From Larix kaempferi (Eukaryota; Streptophyta; Pinopsida; Pinales; Pinaceae): 64,000 nt of DNA. This document shows positions 34,378-47,884 of this stretch, in pieces. Location: NCBI GenBank assembly GCA_027924585.1, contig BSBM01001387.1, positions 1,674,001 to 1,738,000 of the forward strand, written 5' to 3'. Within the stretch, counting starts at the first letter, position 1. Each line of letters begins with the position of its first letter. The position numbers and the translations under genes were made by a program. The notes under the pieces are model-generated. The model saw only the letters and a program-made list of their open reading frames with translations, did not search any database and was not told the DNA's origin.

Positions 34378-36388
34378 ATGGATTAGTCAGGAAAAGTATC
34401 CTCCAAGGTTCCCTTATTCAATGGAGAATATTATGCCTTCTGGAGAATCAGAATGAGAAGCTACATAATGTTTCTTGGATTGGATGTTTCGATGCCCATT
34501 GAAATAGGGTACACATATCCCAAAGTCCCTCCTACATATCTTGAAGGAATTAAAAATTTTGGAAGCAATGCCAAAGTTGTTAATGCAATTCTGGCAGGAT
34601 TAACTAGAACAAATGTTTCCATAGTAATGAATTGTTAAACAACAAAGGAAATATGGGACAAATTGCATACCATCTATGAAGGAGACACTAAAGTAAAAAG
34701 AGATAAACTCCAGACTTTTAAAACTCAATTTTAAAGTCTAAAAATGAAGGAAGAAGAAAATATTTCAGAATATTTTGGGAGAGTGGATGAAATTGTGAAT
34801 GATATTCAAGGGATAGGAGAAGAATTGGAATAAAAGGAGTTAGTTGAGAAAGTACTGAGATCTCTTCCAATGATTTACAATCCTAAGATATCTACACTAG
34901 AATATAGAGAAAATCTTGACAAACTCACCATGGATGAATTATATGGAATTCTTATAGCTTATGTAATGAGGATTGGACAAGGCAACTCTCAAAAGAAGGA
35001 AGCAACCATTAAAGTACCAAAAACAGAGAATAAATCTAAAAAGGTTCAAGAAGAAGAATATGATGATGAAGAAATACTTCTAGTCATAAATCTTAAAAGA
35101 GGAACTGGTAAGTTCAAAGGGAAATTACCTCTGAAATGTTTTAACTGTAGGAGAATTTGTTAGTTTGCTAACAAATGTCCCTATCCCAAACAAGAAGAAG
35201 GAAGTGAGTTCCCTGATGACTTCAAGAAGACCAATTTTTTTTTTAAGAAAAACTTTGTATTCCATGGATGACATCTGTTCAAATGACTCTAGTGAAGATG
35301 AAGAAGTGGAAATCTTATTCATGGGGATAAAGAACAAAAACCTTGAAAATGAAGGAGAAGGTAATTCCAATGTGGAAGAGGAAGTGGACCTAGAAGCTGA
35401 ACTCATGTGTGGTCTTGAGGAAATTGAAAAGTGTAGAAGAAGGAACAAATACCTGAAAGAAAAATTGTTAGAATACCAAGAAGAGGAAGTCAAGACCCTC
35501 TAAGAAGAGATGCACAAGTCAAGGAAAGAATCTTCTAGCTTCAAGAAAGAAGTAAAGAAGCTAAAAGATCACATCAAAGATGACGAGAGCTTAAGACAAG
35601 AAGTTATGTTGCTTAGAAAGAAGCTTGATAAAGAATCTATTAAATCAAAATTTGAGAACAAATCAAGGAACTTAGATGAAATCCTAAGCAGCTACAGACC
35701 ATCAAGTGATAAAACTGGATTAGGTTTTGACAAAGAAAAGAAGACAGAATGTGTGTCCTTTAAATTCCAATATATTAATAAAAGAAGCTATGTTGCAGCA
35801 CTCAAAAGCCCGACTAAGAAGGATAGTAAAAAATCTTCTCACTCCTTGCATAATGAAGACAGAACTGAAACGATACCTAAAAAACCAATGACAAGAAGGG
35901 TCCATCAGACATTTTTTGGTATTTGCTACTCATGTAAGAAATTTGGACACATGGCTAGAGAATGTAAGCTGAGGAAGAATGCTTCAATAGAAGTTCAAGA
36001 AAAAAAGAAGGAATGGAAGGAGATGGACGATGTGAAGCAGGAAGATCAAAGATTCATCAAACATAGAGGAAGATTCTATAGATATTGTCACTACTGTCAC
36101 AAGTTTGGTCACAAGGTTGTTGATTGCAGAACCAAGAGAAAATATCTAAGTAGGGAATTCAAGGAACACAAAAGGTCAGTAAGTAGGGTACCTCATGGAA
36201 AGATGTGGAGAAGAAATGAAGACTACAAAGAGTTAGAAGAAACATAAATTACGAGCATCAATGAAGTTTCCAAAGATGATGTTCAACATAATAGTGTTGT
36301 AGATGAGAACGACATCCATTATGATGGAAAGCAAGATGAAGATGAAGAACTCACCGATGAAGAGAGAAATTATGAAATTATCTTCTAA
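34378..36388 (+). pseudogene. Array gag copy II (best preserved C-terminal half)
   Basis: The ATG at 34378 is followed at once by an amber codon. The UBN2-like core (34400-34960) has further stops. Knuckle 1 (about 35137-35180) has lost its His. After an acidic segment and a T-run frameshift (about 35240), 35510-36247 is open for 245 codons: coiled-coil heptads (KKEVKKLKDHIKDDESLRQE onward), a basic linker, then two intact CCHC knuckles, CYSCKKFGHMAREC (35924-35965) and CHYCHKFGHKVVDC (36086-36127). The end is acidic (DEDEELTDEERNYE), stopping at 36386-36388. Gag of this kind binds RNA and assembles particles; without pol it would depend on an autonomous partner. Confidence 0.85.
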
Positions 36389-37013
36389 AGTCTCTCATGA
36401 CCTAAAAGAGAAACCCTGAAACTAACATCAGAACGGATCATATATTCAGGGGGAGTAAAAATCATAAAATTACAATTGGGAGTTGAAAGTAATTAATATC
36501 ACTTGCTAAATAATAAAAGGATGTTTTTGTAAAAAAACAAGAAGTGAAGTAGAGGTGACAAAATTTGGTCCATAAAACATCTATGTGACAAGCACATGGT
36601 TGAAGTGTAACAAATCCAGAAGGAGAATTAGACAAGAAGAAATGATCATGGTTAAATGATAAGACTGGTGTATGTTTGAAAAAGAGTAGAGAATAAAACC
36701 TATCACAAAATGGATAAAGTGTTGACAAAGGGGAGGAACATTTAAAGGCGGAGTCTATGAACTCATCATCTAGGTTCTCACTCAAATACTAGCGACAAAA
36801 TGATTACTAGATTATCATAAAGCAAGTGGGTAGTAGCAAGTCCAAAATAAAAGCAGGAAGAGAAGAAAAATAATGTTAGTTATCAAAAGGAAGAAGGATA
36901 GGAAATTATCTATCAATATGGTTACATCAAAAGATCATAATAAGTTATCCATTGTCATTGTTGTCAAAGGGGGACAATGTTTAGATGTTTTCATCAATGC
37001 CAAATGGGGAGAA
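36389..37013 (+). other. 3' non-coding tail of array unit II
   Basis: Collinear with the tail of unit I, with no pol motif. It carries two purine tracts before LTR3, both mutated (GGGGGACAATG at about 36970 and AAATGGGGAGAATG adjoining the LTR). Confidence 0.8.
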
Positions 37014-39737
37014 TGTTGAATATGATTGCCATTGATGTCAAAGGAGCTCAGTAATGACAAAGGAATAACCAAGGACATGATGGTAGGGTGAACTCAGTGA
37101 AAGAGAAAGGAATGACAAAGGAAGTGATGACATGGCATGTATGATGATGTGGCATGTGTGATGAATCTAGAAAGACACGTGATGATGTTTTGGTGCTGTC
37201 ATTAAGTCAGTGTTGCAATCTGACATCATTCTAGAAAAAAGAATGGCAAGTTTGTGAAACTTTGGTAATTGACTATGGAAAAATTAGTCAAAACTCCTCT
37301 AAGATAATGCCTTCCATAATTCATGGTTTGAGAAAAATGTACACACCTTCATATCAGGGCATATCTTGTTGAAGTGGCTATCTATTCATGGTCTCACTTT
37401 TCCTTAATCATGTATGAGGAGAAAGTTATAAGTTTGTCAAAATAGGGTTTTAGGATAAACTTTGAGAAATTCTTGAAAATGGCTAAGTGTTGGAAAACTG
37501 GTCCAGGTGGCCATGGGAAAATGCCTTCTGTACCTCATAGGAGAATGATAAAAAATATCTAGAACTATAATGCTCTATATTTTCAAAGAGGCTATCTTTC
37601 CATGGTCTCAGTTTGCAAAGAAGATGTCTGATGCCGAAGTTATAGGTCTTCCAAACCAGGGTTTTAGGCAGTTTTGCACCAAGTTTAGTAAAATGCCTGC
37701 CTAGGGAAAATGAAGATTATTATGAGAGTGAAATCAGCTTGGGTGTGATGAGTGAGATGGAATACATCATCTAGTGGCATTTTTTCAATATTTTGGTGAA
37801 ATAAAAAATCCACCTTAGAAATTGCACAAATTGTCTAAGTAGAAAATTATTGGTAAAACGGCCTAAGTGACCTTTGTAAAATGCCCACCATTTTCTATAG
37901 TTGATGGGTTAAATTATTCTGATGGTAAGGGTCTCTAGAGTTTTAATTATTGCATATAACCATATCAATATGTTTCCCAAATAGTCTTTGTAGTTGAAGA
38001 TATTGATTTGCCAAAAGTGCTTCCCAAACTAATTTACACTACTCTAGTAAAATTCCCACCGAGGAGAGATAAAGAAGCTTCAGGGGATGAAATTGATCTT
38101 GATGGAATAACCTTGTTGGCCTCTACCCATTGGGTGTCTCACACTTCAATTCGATGAAAATAAAAATCTCATCATGTTGACCTAGGGTTTGACAATTTTG
38201 TCTAAGTGTTGAATTAACAGTTTGGAAGGCTATTTTCAAATGTCCACCAGATGATGTGTGTGTGTCAGTAAGTTCATATTTTGACATGGTCTTGTTCATT
38301 GTTGAAGTGGCTATCCATCCATGCTTTTATTTTTCCTTATGGTGATCACAAGAGCAAGAAATAAATCTTCCAAAGTAGAAGAAAAATTGTTTTACATATG
38401 AAGACAAACATTTGATTGTGTCAAAATCACATGGTTGATAAGGCATTTGGAAATGAGCGCAAGGAGGTGTCCTTCTAATGATAAAATCCATCAGGGGTCT
38501 TGTTCCTTGATGAACTGGCTATCCAACCATGTATTTAGATTCCCAATTGGTGCTCACACATGCGAAATATCGATCTACCAAAATGAGAAAAATCTTGTTT
38601 TTGCTATTTAAATGAAGGTTGAAGAGGCATTTGGAAATTCCCGAAAATAGTTTCCTTGTGATGATAATTTCTCCAAATGACATGGGCATGTTCCTTGGTG
38701 ATCTTTCCATCTAGCTGTGGTATCAGTTTCCTCCTTGATGCTCACACATGCGAGATCTTGGCCTGCCTAAATAAGAGAAAAATAAGGTTAATTACACCTT
38801 GTATTATACCCACAAAGGGCTTAAGAGGTAAAAGCTCCTAAGGGATTTATTATGCTCTTAGTGACTAAAGAAATACCTGGAAGGGAAAAAAGATTCCCAC
38901 AACGACTTGTGAAAAGCCTGCAGAGGTTTATGTTATGCCCATAAGGGGCTTAATGTATAAGGGATAAAGATAAACCCATAGGAGCTTAAGAATGCCCGCA
39001 ATGGGATGCTCGCATGCAATGGGAGATGCCCGAAAGGGAAGAAAGGTGAACCTGCGAAAGTAATCCCACAACCTGAGATAGAGGAAGCCCGCAAGCTTGA
39101 TATGGAAGGATTCGGCATGCCTGAGATGATCAAAGAAGTTTTAATTAGATAATTAATTAAAAATTAGTAATAAGCAAAGTTAGAAATTGAATGTTAATTA
39201 ACATATATTTGGAAAGACATGAATGTGAAAGACTCGATCTGAAGAGGCATGAAGATGAAAGGCCATGAGCTTGTTTTGGAAAGATGCAAGGTTTAAAGGA
39301 TGAAGAATATATAAGAAGAAGATTGAAGTGGAAGAAAGATGTCTCGGGTGTCCAGGTTGAAGGAGAAACAAGAATAGGTCAAGACCAATGAAGATCCATA
39401 ATTGAATGAAATAAGTTATGGAAATATAAAGAAGAAAAAATAGGGTGGAAGGGTGGAGCAAGGGCAGGTTGTAGCCTGCTAAAAGGGTGTCGGCGCATCC
39501 TGTTAGTTGTAGCTGAAACAACAGGGTGTTGGTGCATCCAACAAGTTGGAGCTTGCAAATTAATTGTAAACATAATTTTGTAGTAATAAAAGGAATTGGT
39601 GGTTTTCCCAGTTGGGATTCCACGATAAATTGTGTCTTCTATCTTTCTTGTTGATTCAGTTTTTAATTGTAATAAAATTAGAAAATAGTGTAATACTGAT
39701 TCACCCCCCCCTCTTAGTATTGCTTGATATTCCAACA
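37014..39737 (+). repeat. Array LTR3
   Basis: 2724 bp, TGTTGAATATG to CCAACA, with the same internal order: ~190-bp units, GCCC/GGGC cluster (about 38810-39110), AT-rich strip and TATA-like box (39308). The primer site TGGTATCAGTGC starts one base later. Confidence 0.85.
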
Positions 39738-39799
39738 ATGGTATCAGTGCGGTCTCTTCACTAAAAGTTTAAACACTTGAAGAGAGATATTTTATCACT

Positions 39800-41835
39800 A
39801 TGGATCAGCCAGGAGAAGTATCCTCCAAGGTTCCCTTATTCAATGGATAATATCATGCCTTCGAAGGCATCAAAATGAGAAGCTACATAATGTCCCTTGG
39901 ATTGGATGTTTGGATGTTCATAGAAACAAGGTACACATATCCCAAAGTCCTTCCTACAGATCTTGAAGGAATTAAAATTTTTGGAAGCAATGCCAAAGAT
40001 GTTAATGCAATTCCGATGGGATTAACCAAAACAATTTTTTCCAAAGTAATGAATTGTCAAACAATAAATGAAATTTGGAACAAATTGCAGACCATCTATG
40101 AAGGAGACACTAAAGTAAAAAGATCTAAAATCCAAACTTTTAAAAATCAATTCGAAAGTCTGAAACTGAAGAAGAAAACATTTCAGAATATTTTGGGAGA
40201 GTGGATGAAATTGTGAATGCTATTCAAGAGCTAGGAGAAGAATTGGAAGAAAAGGAGATAGTTGAGAAAGTACTGAGATCTCTTCCAATGATTTACAATC
40301 CTAAGATCTCTACACTAGAAGAAATAGAAAATATTGACAAACTCACCATGGATGAGTTATATGGAATTCTTATAGCTTATGAAACGAGGATTAGGAAAGA
40401 CAACTCTCAAAAGAATAAAGCAGCCTTTAAAGTATAAAAAACAAATAATAAATCTAAAAAGATTCAAGCAGAAGAATTTGATGATGAAGAAGTACTTCTA
40501 ATAAAAAATCTTAAGAGAGGAACTGGTAAGGTCAAAGGGAAATTCCCTTTGAAATCTTTTAACTATGGGAGAATTGGTCACTTTTCTAAAAAAATGTCTA
40601 TACCCCAAATAAGAAGAAGAAAGTGAGTGCCCTGATGACTTCAAGAAGAACAATTTTTTTTAAGAAAAAAAAAGAAAAAATTTGTATTCCATCAATGAAA
40701 GTTGTTCAAATGACTCTAGTGAAGATGAAGAAGCAGAAATCTTATTCATGGGGATAAAGAACAAAAAACTTGAAAAAGAAGTAGAAGGTAATTCAGATGT
40801 GGCTTAGCGGAAGTGGACCTAGAAGTTGAACTCATGTGTGCTCTTGAGGAAATTGAAAAGTGTAGAAGAAGATACAAATCCCTCAAAGGAAAATTGTCAG
40901 AATACCAAGAAGAGGTGAAATCAAAAGAATAGGAAGTCAAGACCCTCCAAGAAGAGTTGCACAAGTCAAGGAAAGAATCTACTAGCTTCAAGAAAGAAGT
41001 AAAAAAGCTAAAAGAGCACATGAAAGATGCCGAGAGCTTAAGACAAGAAGTTATGTTTCTTAGAAAGAAGCTTGATAACTAATATATTAAATCAAAATTT
41101 GAGAACAACTCAAGGACCTTAGATGAAATCCTAAGCAGCCACAGACCATCAAGTGATCAAACTGGATTAGGTTATGACAAAGAAAAGATGCCAGAATGTG
41201 TGTCCTTTACATTCCAACATATAAATAAAAGAAGCTATGTTGCTGCACTCAAAATCTCGATTAAGAAGGATAGTAAGAAATATGATTACTCCTTGCATAA
41301 TGAAGACAACACTGATACGATGCCTAAGAAACCGATGACAAGAAGGGCCCAACAGACATTTTTTGGTAATTGCTACTCATGTAATAAATTTGGACATATG
41401 GCTAGAGAATGTAAGTTGAGGAAGAATGCTTCATTAGAAGTTCAAGAGCAAAAGAAGGGATGGAAGAATATGGAAGATGTGAAGTAGGAAGATCAAAGGT
41501 TCCTCAAACATAGATGAAGATTCTATGGATTTTGTGACTACTGTCACAAGTTTGGTCACAGGGCTATTGATTGCAGAACCAAGAGAAAAGATATAAGTAG
41601 GGAATTTAAGGAACAAAAAAGGTTAGTAAGCAAGGTACCTCATGGAAATATGTGGAGAAGAAAGGAAGACTACAAAGAGTCAGAAGAAACAAAGATTCCA
41701 AGTATCAATGAAGTTTCCAAAGATGATGTTCAGCATAATAGTGCTGTAGATGAGAATGGCATCCATTATCATGGAAAGCAAGATGAAGATGAAGAACTCA
41801 CCAATGAAGAGAGAAATTATGAAATTCTCTTCTAA
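39800..41835 (+). pseudogene. Array gag copy III
   Basis: The ATG at 39800 (MDQPGEVSSKVPLFNG) is followed by a stop at about 39848. The core runs through 39875-40216 and, after a small deletion and frameshift near 40170-40210, 40201-40437. Knuckle 1 (about 40550-40600) has lost Cys residues. A T-run at about 40650 resembles that in copy II. The coiled-coil zone (40860-41100) has single stops. Knuckle 2 (CYSCNKFGHMAREC) is intact within 41188-41487, and knuckle 3 follows at about 41535-41576 (FCDYCHKFGHRAIDC) after a stop. The acidic end stops at 41835. Confidence 0.8.
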
Positions 41836-42498
41836 AGTCTCTCATTACCTAAAAGAGAAATCCTAAAACTAACATCGGAAGGGATCATATATTCAGGGGG
41901 AGAAAAAATCAGAAAAATACAATTGGGAGTTGAAAGTAATTAATATCACTTGCTAAAGAATAAAAGGATGTCATCATAAAAAAAAACAAGAATTGAAGTA
42001 GAGGTGAGAAAATTTGGTCTTGAAAACATCTATGTGACAAGCACATGGTTGAAGTGTAACAAATCGAGAAGGAGAAATAGACAAGAAAAAATGATCATGG
42101 TTAAATGATAAGACTAGTGTATGGTTGACAAAGAGCAGTGCATAAACCTTATCATAAAATGGAGAAAGTGTTGACAAAGGGGAGGAACATTGAAAGGGGG
42201 AGTCTATGAACTCATCATCTAGGTTCTCACTCAAATACTAGCCACAAAATTATAACTACATTATCATAACACAAGTGGGTAGTACCAAGCCCAAAATAAA
42301 AGTAGAAAGAGAAGCAAAAGAAGGGCAGTTATCAAAAGGAATAAGGATACAAAATTCTCTATCAAGATGGTTACAGCAAAAGAGCATAATAAGTTATCAT
42401 TTGTCATTGTTGTTAAAGGGGGAGAATATTTAGATGTTTCCATCAATTCCAAAGGGGGAGAATATTTAGATGTTTCCATCAATTCCAAAGGGGGAGAA
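41836..42498 (+). other. 3' non-coding tail of array unit III with tripled polypurine tract
   Basis: Collinear with the other tails, but a 36-bp unit containing AAAGGGGGAGAAT and TTTAGATGTTTCCATCAATT is duplicated once more, so three purine tracts stand at about 42415, 42451 and 42487. No pol motif was found. Confidence 0.85.
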
Positions 42499-45177
42499 TG
42501 TTGAATACGATTTTCATTGATGTCAAAGGAGCTCAGTAATGACAAAGGAATAACCAAGGACATGATGGCAGGGTGAACTCAGTGAAAGACAAAGGAATTG
42601 ATGACATGGCATGTATGATGATGTGGCATGTGTGATGAAGCTTGAAAGATGCATGATGATGTTCTGGTGCTATCATTAAGTCATTGTTGCAATTTGACAT
42701 CATTATGGAAAAAGAATGGCAAGTTTGTGAAACTTTGGAAATTGACCAAGTATGGAAAAATTAGTCAAAACTACTATAAGAGAATGCCCTCCATAATGCA
42801 TGGTTTGATAAAAATGCATGCACCATCATATCAGGCTATAGATTTTTGAAGTGGTTATCTATTCATGGTCTCATTTTTAATTTATAATTCTTCCAAACTA
42901 GGATTTCAGGATAAACTTTGAGAAATTCTTGAAAATGGTCGTGTTGGAAAACTGGTCTACGTGGCCTTGGGAAAATGCTCGCCATACCTCATAGGAGAAT
43001 GATTAAAATTATTTGGAAATATCATGCTCTAGATTGTCAAAGAGGCTATCTTTCCATGGTATTATTTTTCACAAAAGATGTTTGATGATGAAGTTATAGG
43101 TCTGCCAAAACATGGTTTTAGGCAGTTTTCCACCAAGTTCAGTAAAATGCTCGCCTAGGGAAAATGAAGATGAGTTTAAGAGTGAAATCAGCTTAAGTGT
43201 GCTCACTGAGGTGGAATACATCATCTAGTTGCATTGGTTTAGGATTTTGGTGAAATAAAAAATCCAGCTTATAAATTGCACAAATTGTCTTAGTATAAAA
43301 TTATTGGTAAAATTGCATAAGTGACCATTGTAAAATGCCCGCCATTTTCTATAGTTGATGTATTAAATTATTCTGATGGTAGGGGTCTCTAGATGGTTTA
43401 TTAGTGAATCTAACCATATCATTATATTTCCCAAGTAGTCTCTGTAGTTGAATATATTGATCTGCCAAAAGTGCCTCCCAAACTGATTTGCACTACTCCA
43501 GTAAAATGCCCGCCGAGGAGAAAAAAAGAAGCTTCAGAGGATGAAATTGGTCTTGATGGAAGAATCTTGTTGGCCTCTACCCATTGGGTGTCTCACACTT
43601 CAATTTTATGAAAATAAAAATCTCATCATGTTGACCTAGGGTTTGACAATTTTGTCCAAGTGTTGAATTAACAGTTTGGAAGGCTATTTTCAAATGCCCG
43701 CCATATGATGTGTGTGTGTCAGTAAGTTAATATTTTGACATGGTATTGTTCATTATTGAAGTGGATATCCAACCATTCTTTTATTTTTCCTTATGGTGAT
43801 CACATGATAAAGAAATCAATCTTCCAAAGTAGAATATTTTTTTTTTTTACATATGAAGACAAAAATTTGACTAAGTGTCAAAATCACATGGTTGATAAGG
43901 CATTTGGAAATGCCCACAAGGAGGTGTCCTTCTACTGATAAAATCCATCAGTTAGCATGGTATTGTTCCTTTATTAACTGGCTATCCAGCCATTTAGTCA
44001 TATTCCTAATTGGTGCTCACACGTGTGAAATATCGATCTGCCAAAATGAGAAAATGTTTGTTTTATATATTCAAATGAAGGTTGAAGAGGAATTTGGAAA
44101 TGCCCTCCAAAGAGTGTCCTTTTGATGATAATTTCTCTAGATGAAATGCACATGTTCCCTGGTGATCTGGCTATGTAGATGTGGTATCAATTTCCTCCTT
44201 GATTCTCACACGTGCGAGATCTTGGCCTGCCCACAAAGGGCTTAAGAGATAAAATCTCCCAAGAGCTTTATTATGCCGGCAAGGGCTAAAGAAATACCCA
44301 CAAGGGCTAAAAGACACCCACAAGGGCTTGTGAAAATCCTGCAGGGGCTTAAATTCCCGCAAGGGCTTAAATTCCCTCAAGGGATTATTTTATGCCCATA
44401 AGGGACTTAATGTATAATGGCTAAAGAGAATCCCACAGGGGCTTAAGAATTCCCGCAATGGGAGGCTCGCATGCAATGGGAGATTCCCACAAGGGAGGAA
44501 AGGTGAGCCAATGAAAGGAATCCTGCAACCTAAGATAGAGGAAGCCCACAAACTTGAGATGGAAGGAGTCGACACGCCTGAGATGATCAAAGAAGTTTTA
44601 AATAATTAATTAATTAAAAATTAGTAATAAACAGAGTTATAAATTAAATGTTAATTAACAGATATTTGGAAAGACTTGATTTGAAGAGGCATGAAGATGA
44701 AAGGACATGATCCTGTTCTGGAAACATGCAAGGTTTAAAGGATGAAGAATATATAAGCAGAAGATCGAAGTGGAAGAAAGATGTCTTGGGTGTCCAGGTT
44801 GAAGGAGCAACAAGAACATGTTGAGACCAATGAAGATCCAGAATTGAAGGAAATAAGTTCTGGAAATCTGAAGAAGAAAAAATATGGTGGAAGGGTGGAG
44901 GAAGGGCATGTTGTAGCCTTCTAAAAGGATGTTGTGCATCTTGTCACTTGTAGCTGACAAAACAAGGTGTTGGTGCATCCAACAAGTTGAAGCTTGCAAA
45001 TTAATTTCTAACATAATTTTGCAGTAATAGAAAGAACTGGTGGTTTTCCTAGTTGGGCTTCCACGATAAATTACGTCTTCTATATTTCCTGTTGATATAG
45101 TTTTTAATTGTGATAAAATTAGAAAATAGTGTAATACTAATTCACCACCCTTATCAGTATTGCTTGATATTCAAACA
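42499..45177 (+). repeat. Array LTR4
   Basis: 2679 bp, TGTTGAATACG to CAAACA, collinear with the other LTRs with small deletions. The GCCC/GGGC cluster is at about 44228-44500 and the TATA-like box at 44750. The primer site TGGTATCATAGC follows at 45180. Confidence 0.85.
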
Positions 45178-45240
45178 AATGGTATCATAGCAGGCTCTTC
45201 ATTAAATGTTTAAACACTTGAAGAGAGATATTTTATCAGT

Positions 45241-47258
45241 ATGGATCAGTCAGGAAAAGTATCCTCCAAGGTTCCCTTATTCAATGGAGAAGATTATGCC
45301 TTCTCGAGCATCATAATGAGAAGATACTCTCTTGGATTGGATGTTTGGATGTCCATAGAAACAAGGTACACATATCCCAAATTCCCTCCTAGATATCTTG
45401 AAGGAATTAAAATTTTTGGAAACAATGCCAAAGCTGTTAATGCAATTTTGGCAGTATTAACTAGAATAGTTTTTGCCAAAGTAATGAATTGCCAAACAAC
45501 AAAGGAAACCTAGGACAAATTGCAAACCATCTATGAAGGAGACACTAAAGTAAAAAGAGCTAAACTCCAGACTTTTAAAACTCAATTCGAAAGTCTTAAA
45601 ATGAAGGAAGAAGAAAACATTTCATAATATTTTGGGCAAGTGCATGAAATTGTGAATACTATTCAAGGGATAGGAGAAGAATTGGAAGAAAAGGAGATAA
45701 TTGAGAAAGTACTGAGATCTCTTCCAATGATTTACAATCCTAAGATCTCTACACTGGAAGATAGAGAAAATATTGAAAAACTCACCATGGATGAGTTATA
45801 TGGAATTATTATAGCTTATGAAATGAGGATTGGGCAAGACGACTCTCAAAAGAAGGAAGCAGCCTTTAAAGCATAAAAAATAGATAATAAATCTAAAAAG
45901 ATTCAAGCAGATGAATTTGATGATGAAGAAGTACTTCTATTAAAAAATATTAAGAGAGGAACTAGTAAGTTCAAAGGGAAATTACCTTTGAAATGTTTTA
46001 ATTGTGGGTGAATTGGTCACTTTGCTAACAAATGTCCCTATCCCAAACAAGAAGAAGAAAGTGAGTGCCCTGATGAATTCAAGAAGAACAAAAAGTTATT
46101 AAGAAAGAAAAAAGAAAAAATATGTATTCCATGGATGATAGTTGTTCAGATGACTCTAGTGAAGATGACGAAGCAGAAATCTTATTCATGGGGATAAAGA
46201 ACAAAAACCTTGAAAAAGAAGTAGAAGGTAATTCATCTATGGAAGAGGAAGTGGACCTATAAGCTGAACTCATGTGTGCTCTTGAGGAAATTGAAAAGTG
46301 TAGAAGAAGGAACAAATCCCTGATAGAAAAATTGTCAGAATATAAAGAAGAGGTGAAATCAAAAGAAGGGGAAGTCAAGACCCTCCAAGAAGAGCTGCAC
46401 AAGTCAAGGAAAGAATGTGCTAACTTCATGAAAGAAGTAAAAAAGCTAAAATAGCACATCAAAGATGCCGAAATCTTAAGTCAAGAAGTTATGTTGTTTA
46501 GAAAGAAGCTTGATAAAGAATCTATTAAATCAAAATTTGAGAACGGCTCAAGGACCTTAGATGAAATCCTAACCAGCCGAAGACCATCAAGTGATAAAAC
46601 TGGATTAGGTTATGACAAAGAAAAGAATCCAGAATGTGTGTCCTTTACTTTCCAAGATATAAATAAAAGAATCTATGCTGCTGCTCTCAAAAGCCCGATT
46701 AGAAAGGATAGTTAGAAATTTGCACTTCTTGCATAATGAAGACAGAACTGATACAATACCTAAAAAACCAATGACAAGAAGGGTCCAACAGACATTTTTT
46801 TGTAATTGATACTCATGTAATAAATTGGACATATGGATAGAGAATGTAAGCTGAGGAAGAATGATGCAATAGAATTTCAAGAACAAAAGAAGGGATGGCA
46901 GAAGATGGAAGATGTGAAGCAGGAAGATCAAAGATTCCTCAAATATAGAGGAAGATTCTATGGATATTGTCACTACTGTCACAAGGCTCTTGATTGTAGA
47001 ACCAAGAGAAAAGATCTAAGCAGGCAGTTCAAGGAACACAAAAGGTTAGTAAGCAGGGTACCTCATGGAAATATGTGGAGAAGAAAGGAAGACTACAAAG
47101 AGTCAGAAGAAACATAGATTCCAAGTGTCAATGAAGTTTCCAAAGATGATTTTCAGCATAATAGTGTTCTAGATGAGAATGACATCCATTATGATGGAAA
47201 TAAAGATTAAGATGAAGAACTCATCGATGAAGAAAGAAATTATGAAATTATCTTCTAA
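45241..47258 (+). pseudogene. Array gag copy IV
   Basis: Open from the ATG at 45241 to 45513, then 45640-45876, 46272-46454, 46491-46715 and 46833-47117. The initial DQSGKVSSKVPLFNGEDYAF start is the cleanest of the four, but a segment near 45315-45330 is short by several bases relative to the others. Knuckle 1 (about 45990-46032) is nearly intact but preceded by stops. The coiled coil is well kept (CRRRNKSLIEKLSEYKEEVK). Knuckle 2 is degraded (about 46800-46845) and knuckle 3 carries a deletion (CHYCHKALDC). The final stop is at 47256-47258. Confidence 0.8.
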
Positions 47259-47884
47259 AGTCTCTCATGACCTAAAAGAGAAACCCTGAAACTAATTTCG
47301 GAAGGGATCATATATTCAGGGGGTGTAAAAATCAGAAAATTACAATTGGGAGTTGAAAGTAATTAATATCACTTGAAAAATAATAAAAGGATGTCTTCAT
47401 AAAAAAAACAAGAAGTGAAGTAGAGGTGACAAAATTTGGTCCAGAAAACATCTATGTGACAAGCACACGGTTGAAGTGTAAGAAAGCCAGAAGGAGAATT
47501 AGACAAGAACAAATGATCATGGTTAAATGATAATACTGGTGTATGGTTGACAAAGAGAAGAGCATAAACCCTATCACAAAATGGAGAAAGTGTTGACAAA
47601 GGGGAGGAACATTGAAAGGGGGAGTCTATGAACTCATCATCCAGTTTCTCACTCAAACACTAGCCACAAAATGATAACTATATTATCATAACAAAAGTGG
47701 GTAGTACCAATTCCAAAATAAAAGCAGGAAGAGAAGCAAAAGAAGGGCAGTTATCAAAAGGAAGAAGAATAGGAAATTCTCTATCAAGATGGTTACAACA
47801 AAAGAGCATAATAAGTTATCCTTTGTCATTGTTGTCAAAGGGGTAGAATGTTTAGATGTTTTCATCAATGCCAAAGGGGGAGAA
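47259..47884 (+). other. 3' non-coding tail of array unit IV
   Basis: Collinear with the other tails; two purine tracts (about 47836 and 47872) precede LTR5. No pol motif was found. Confidence 0.8.
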
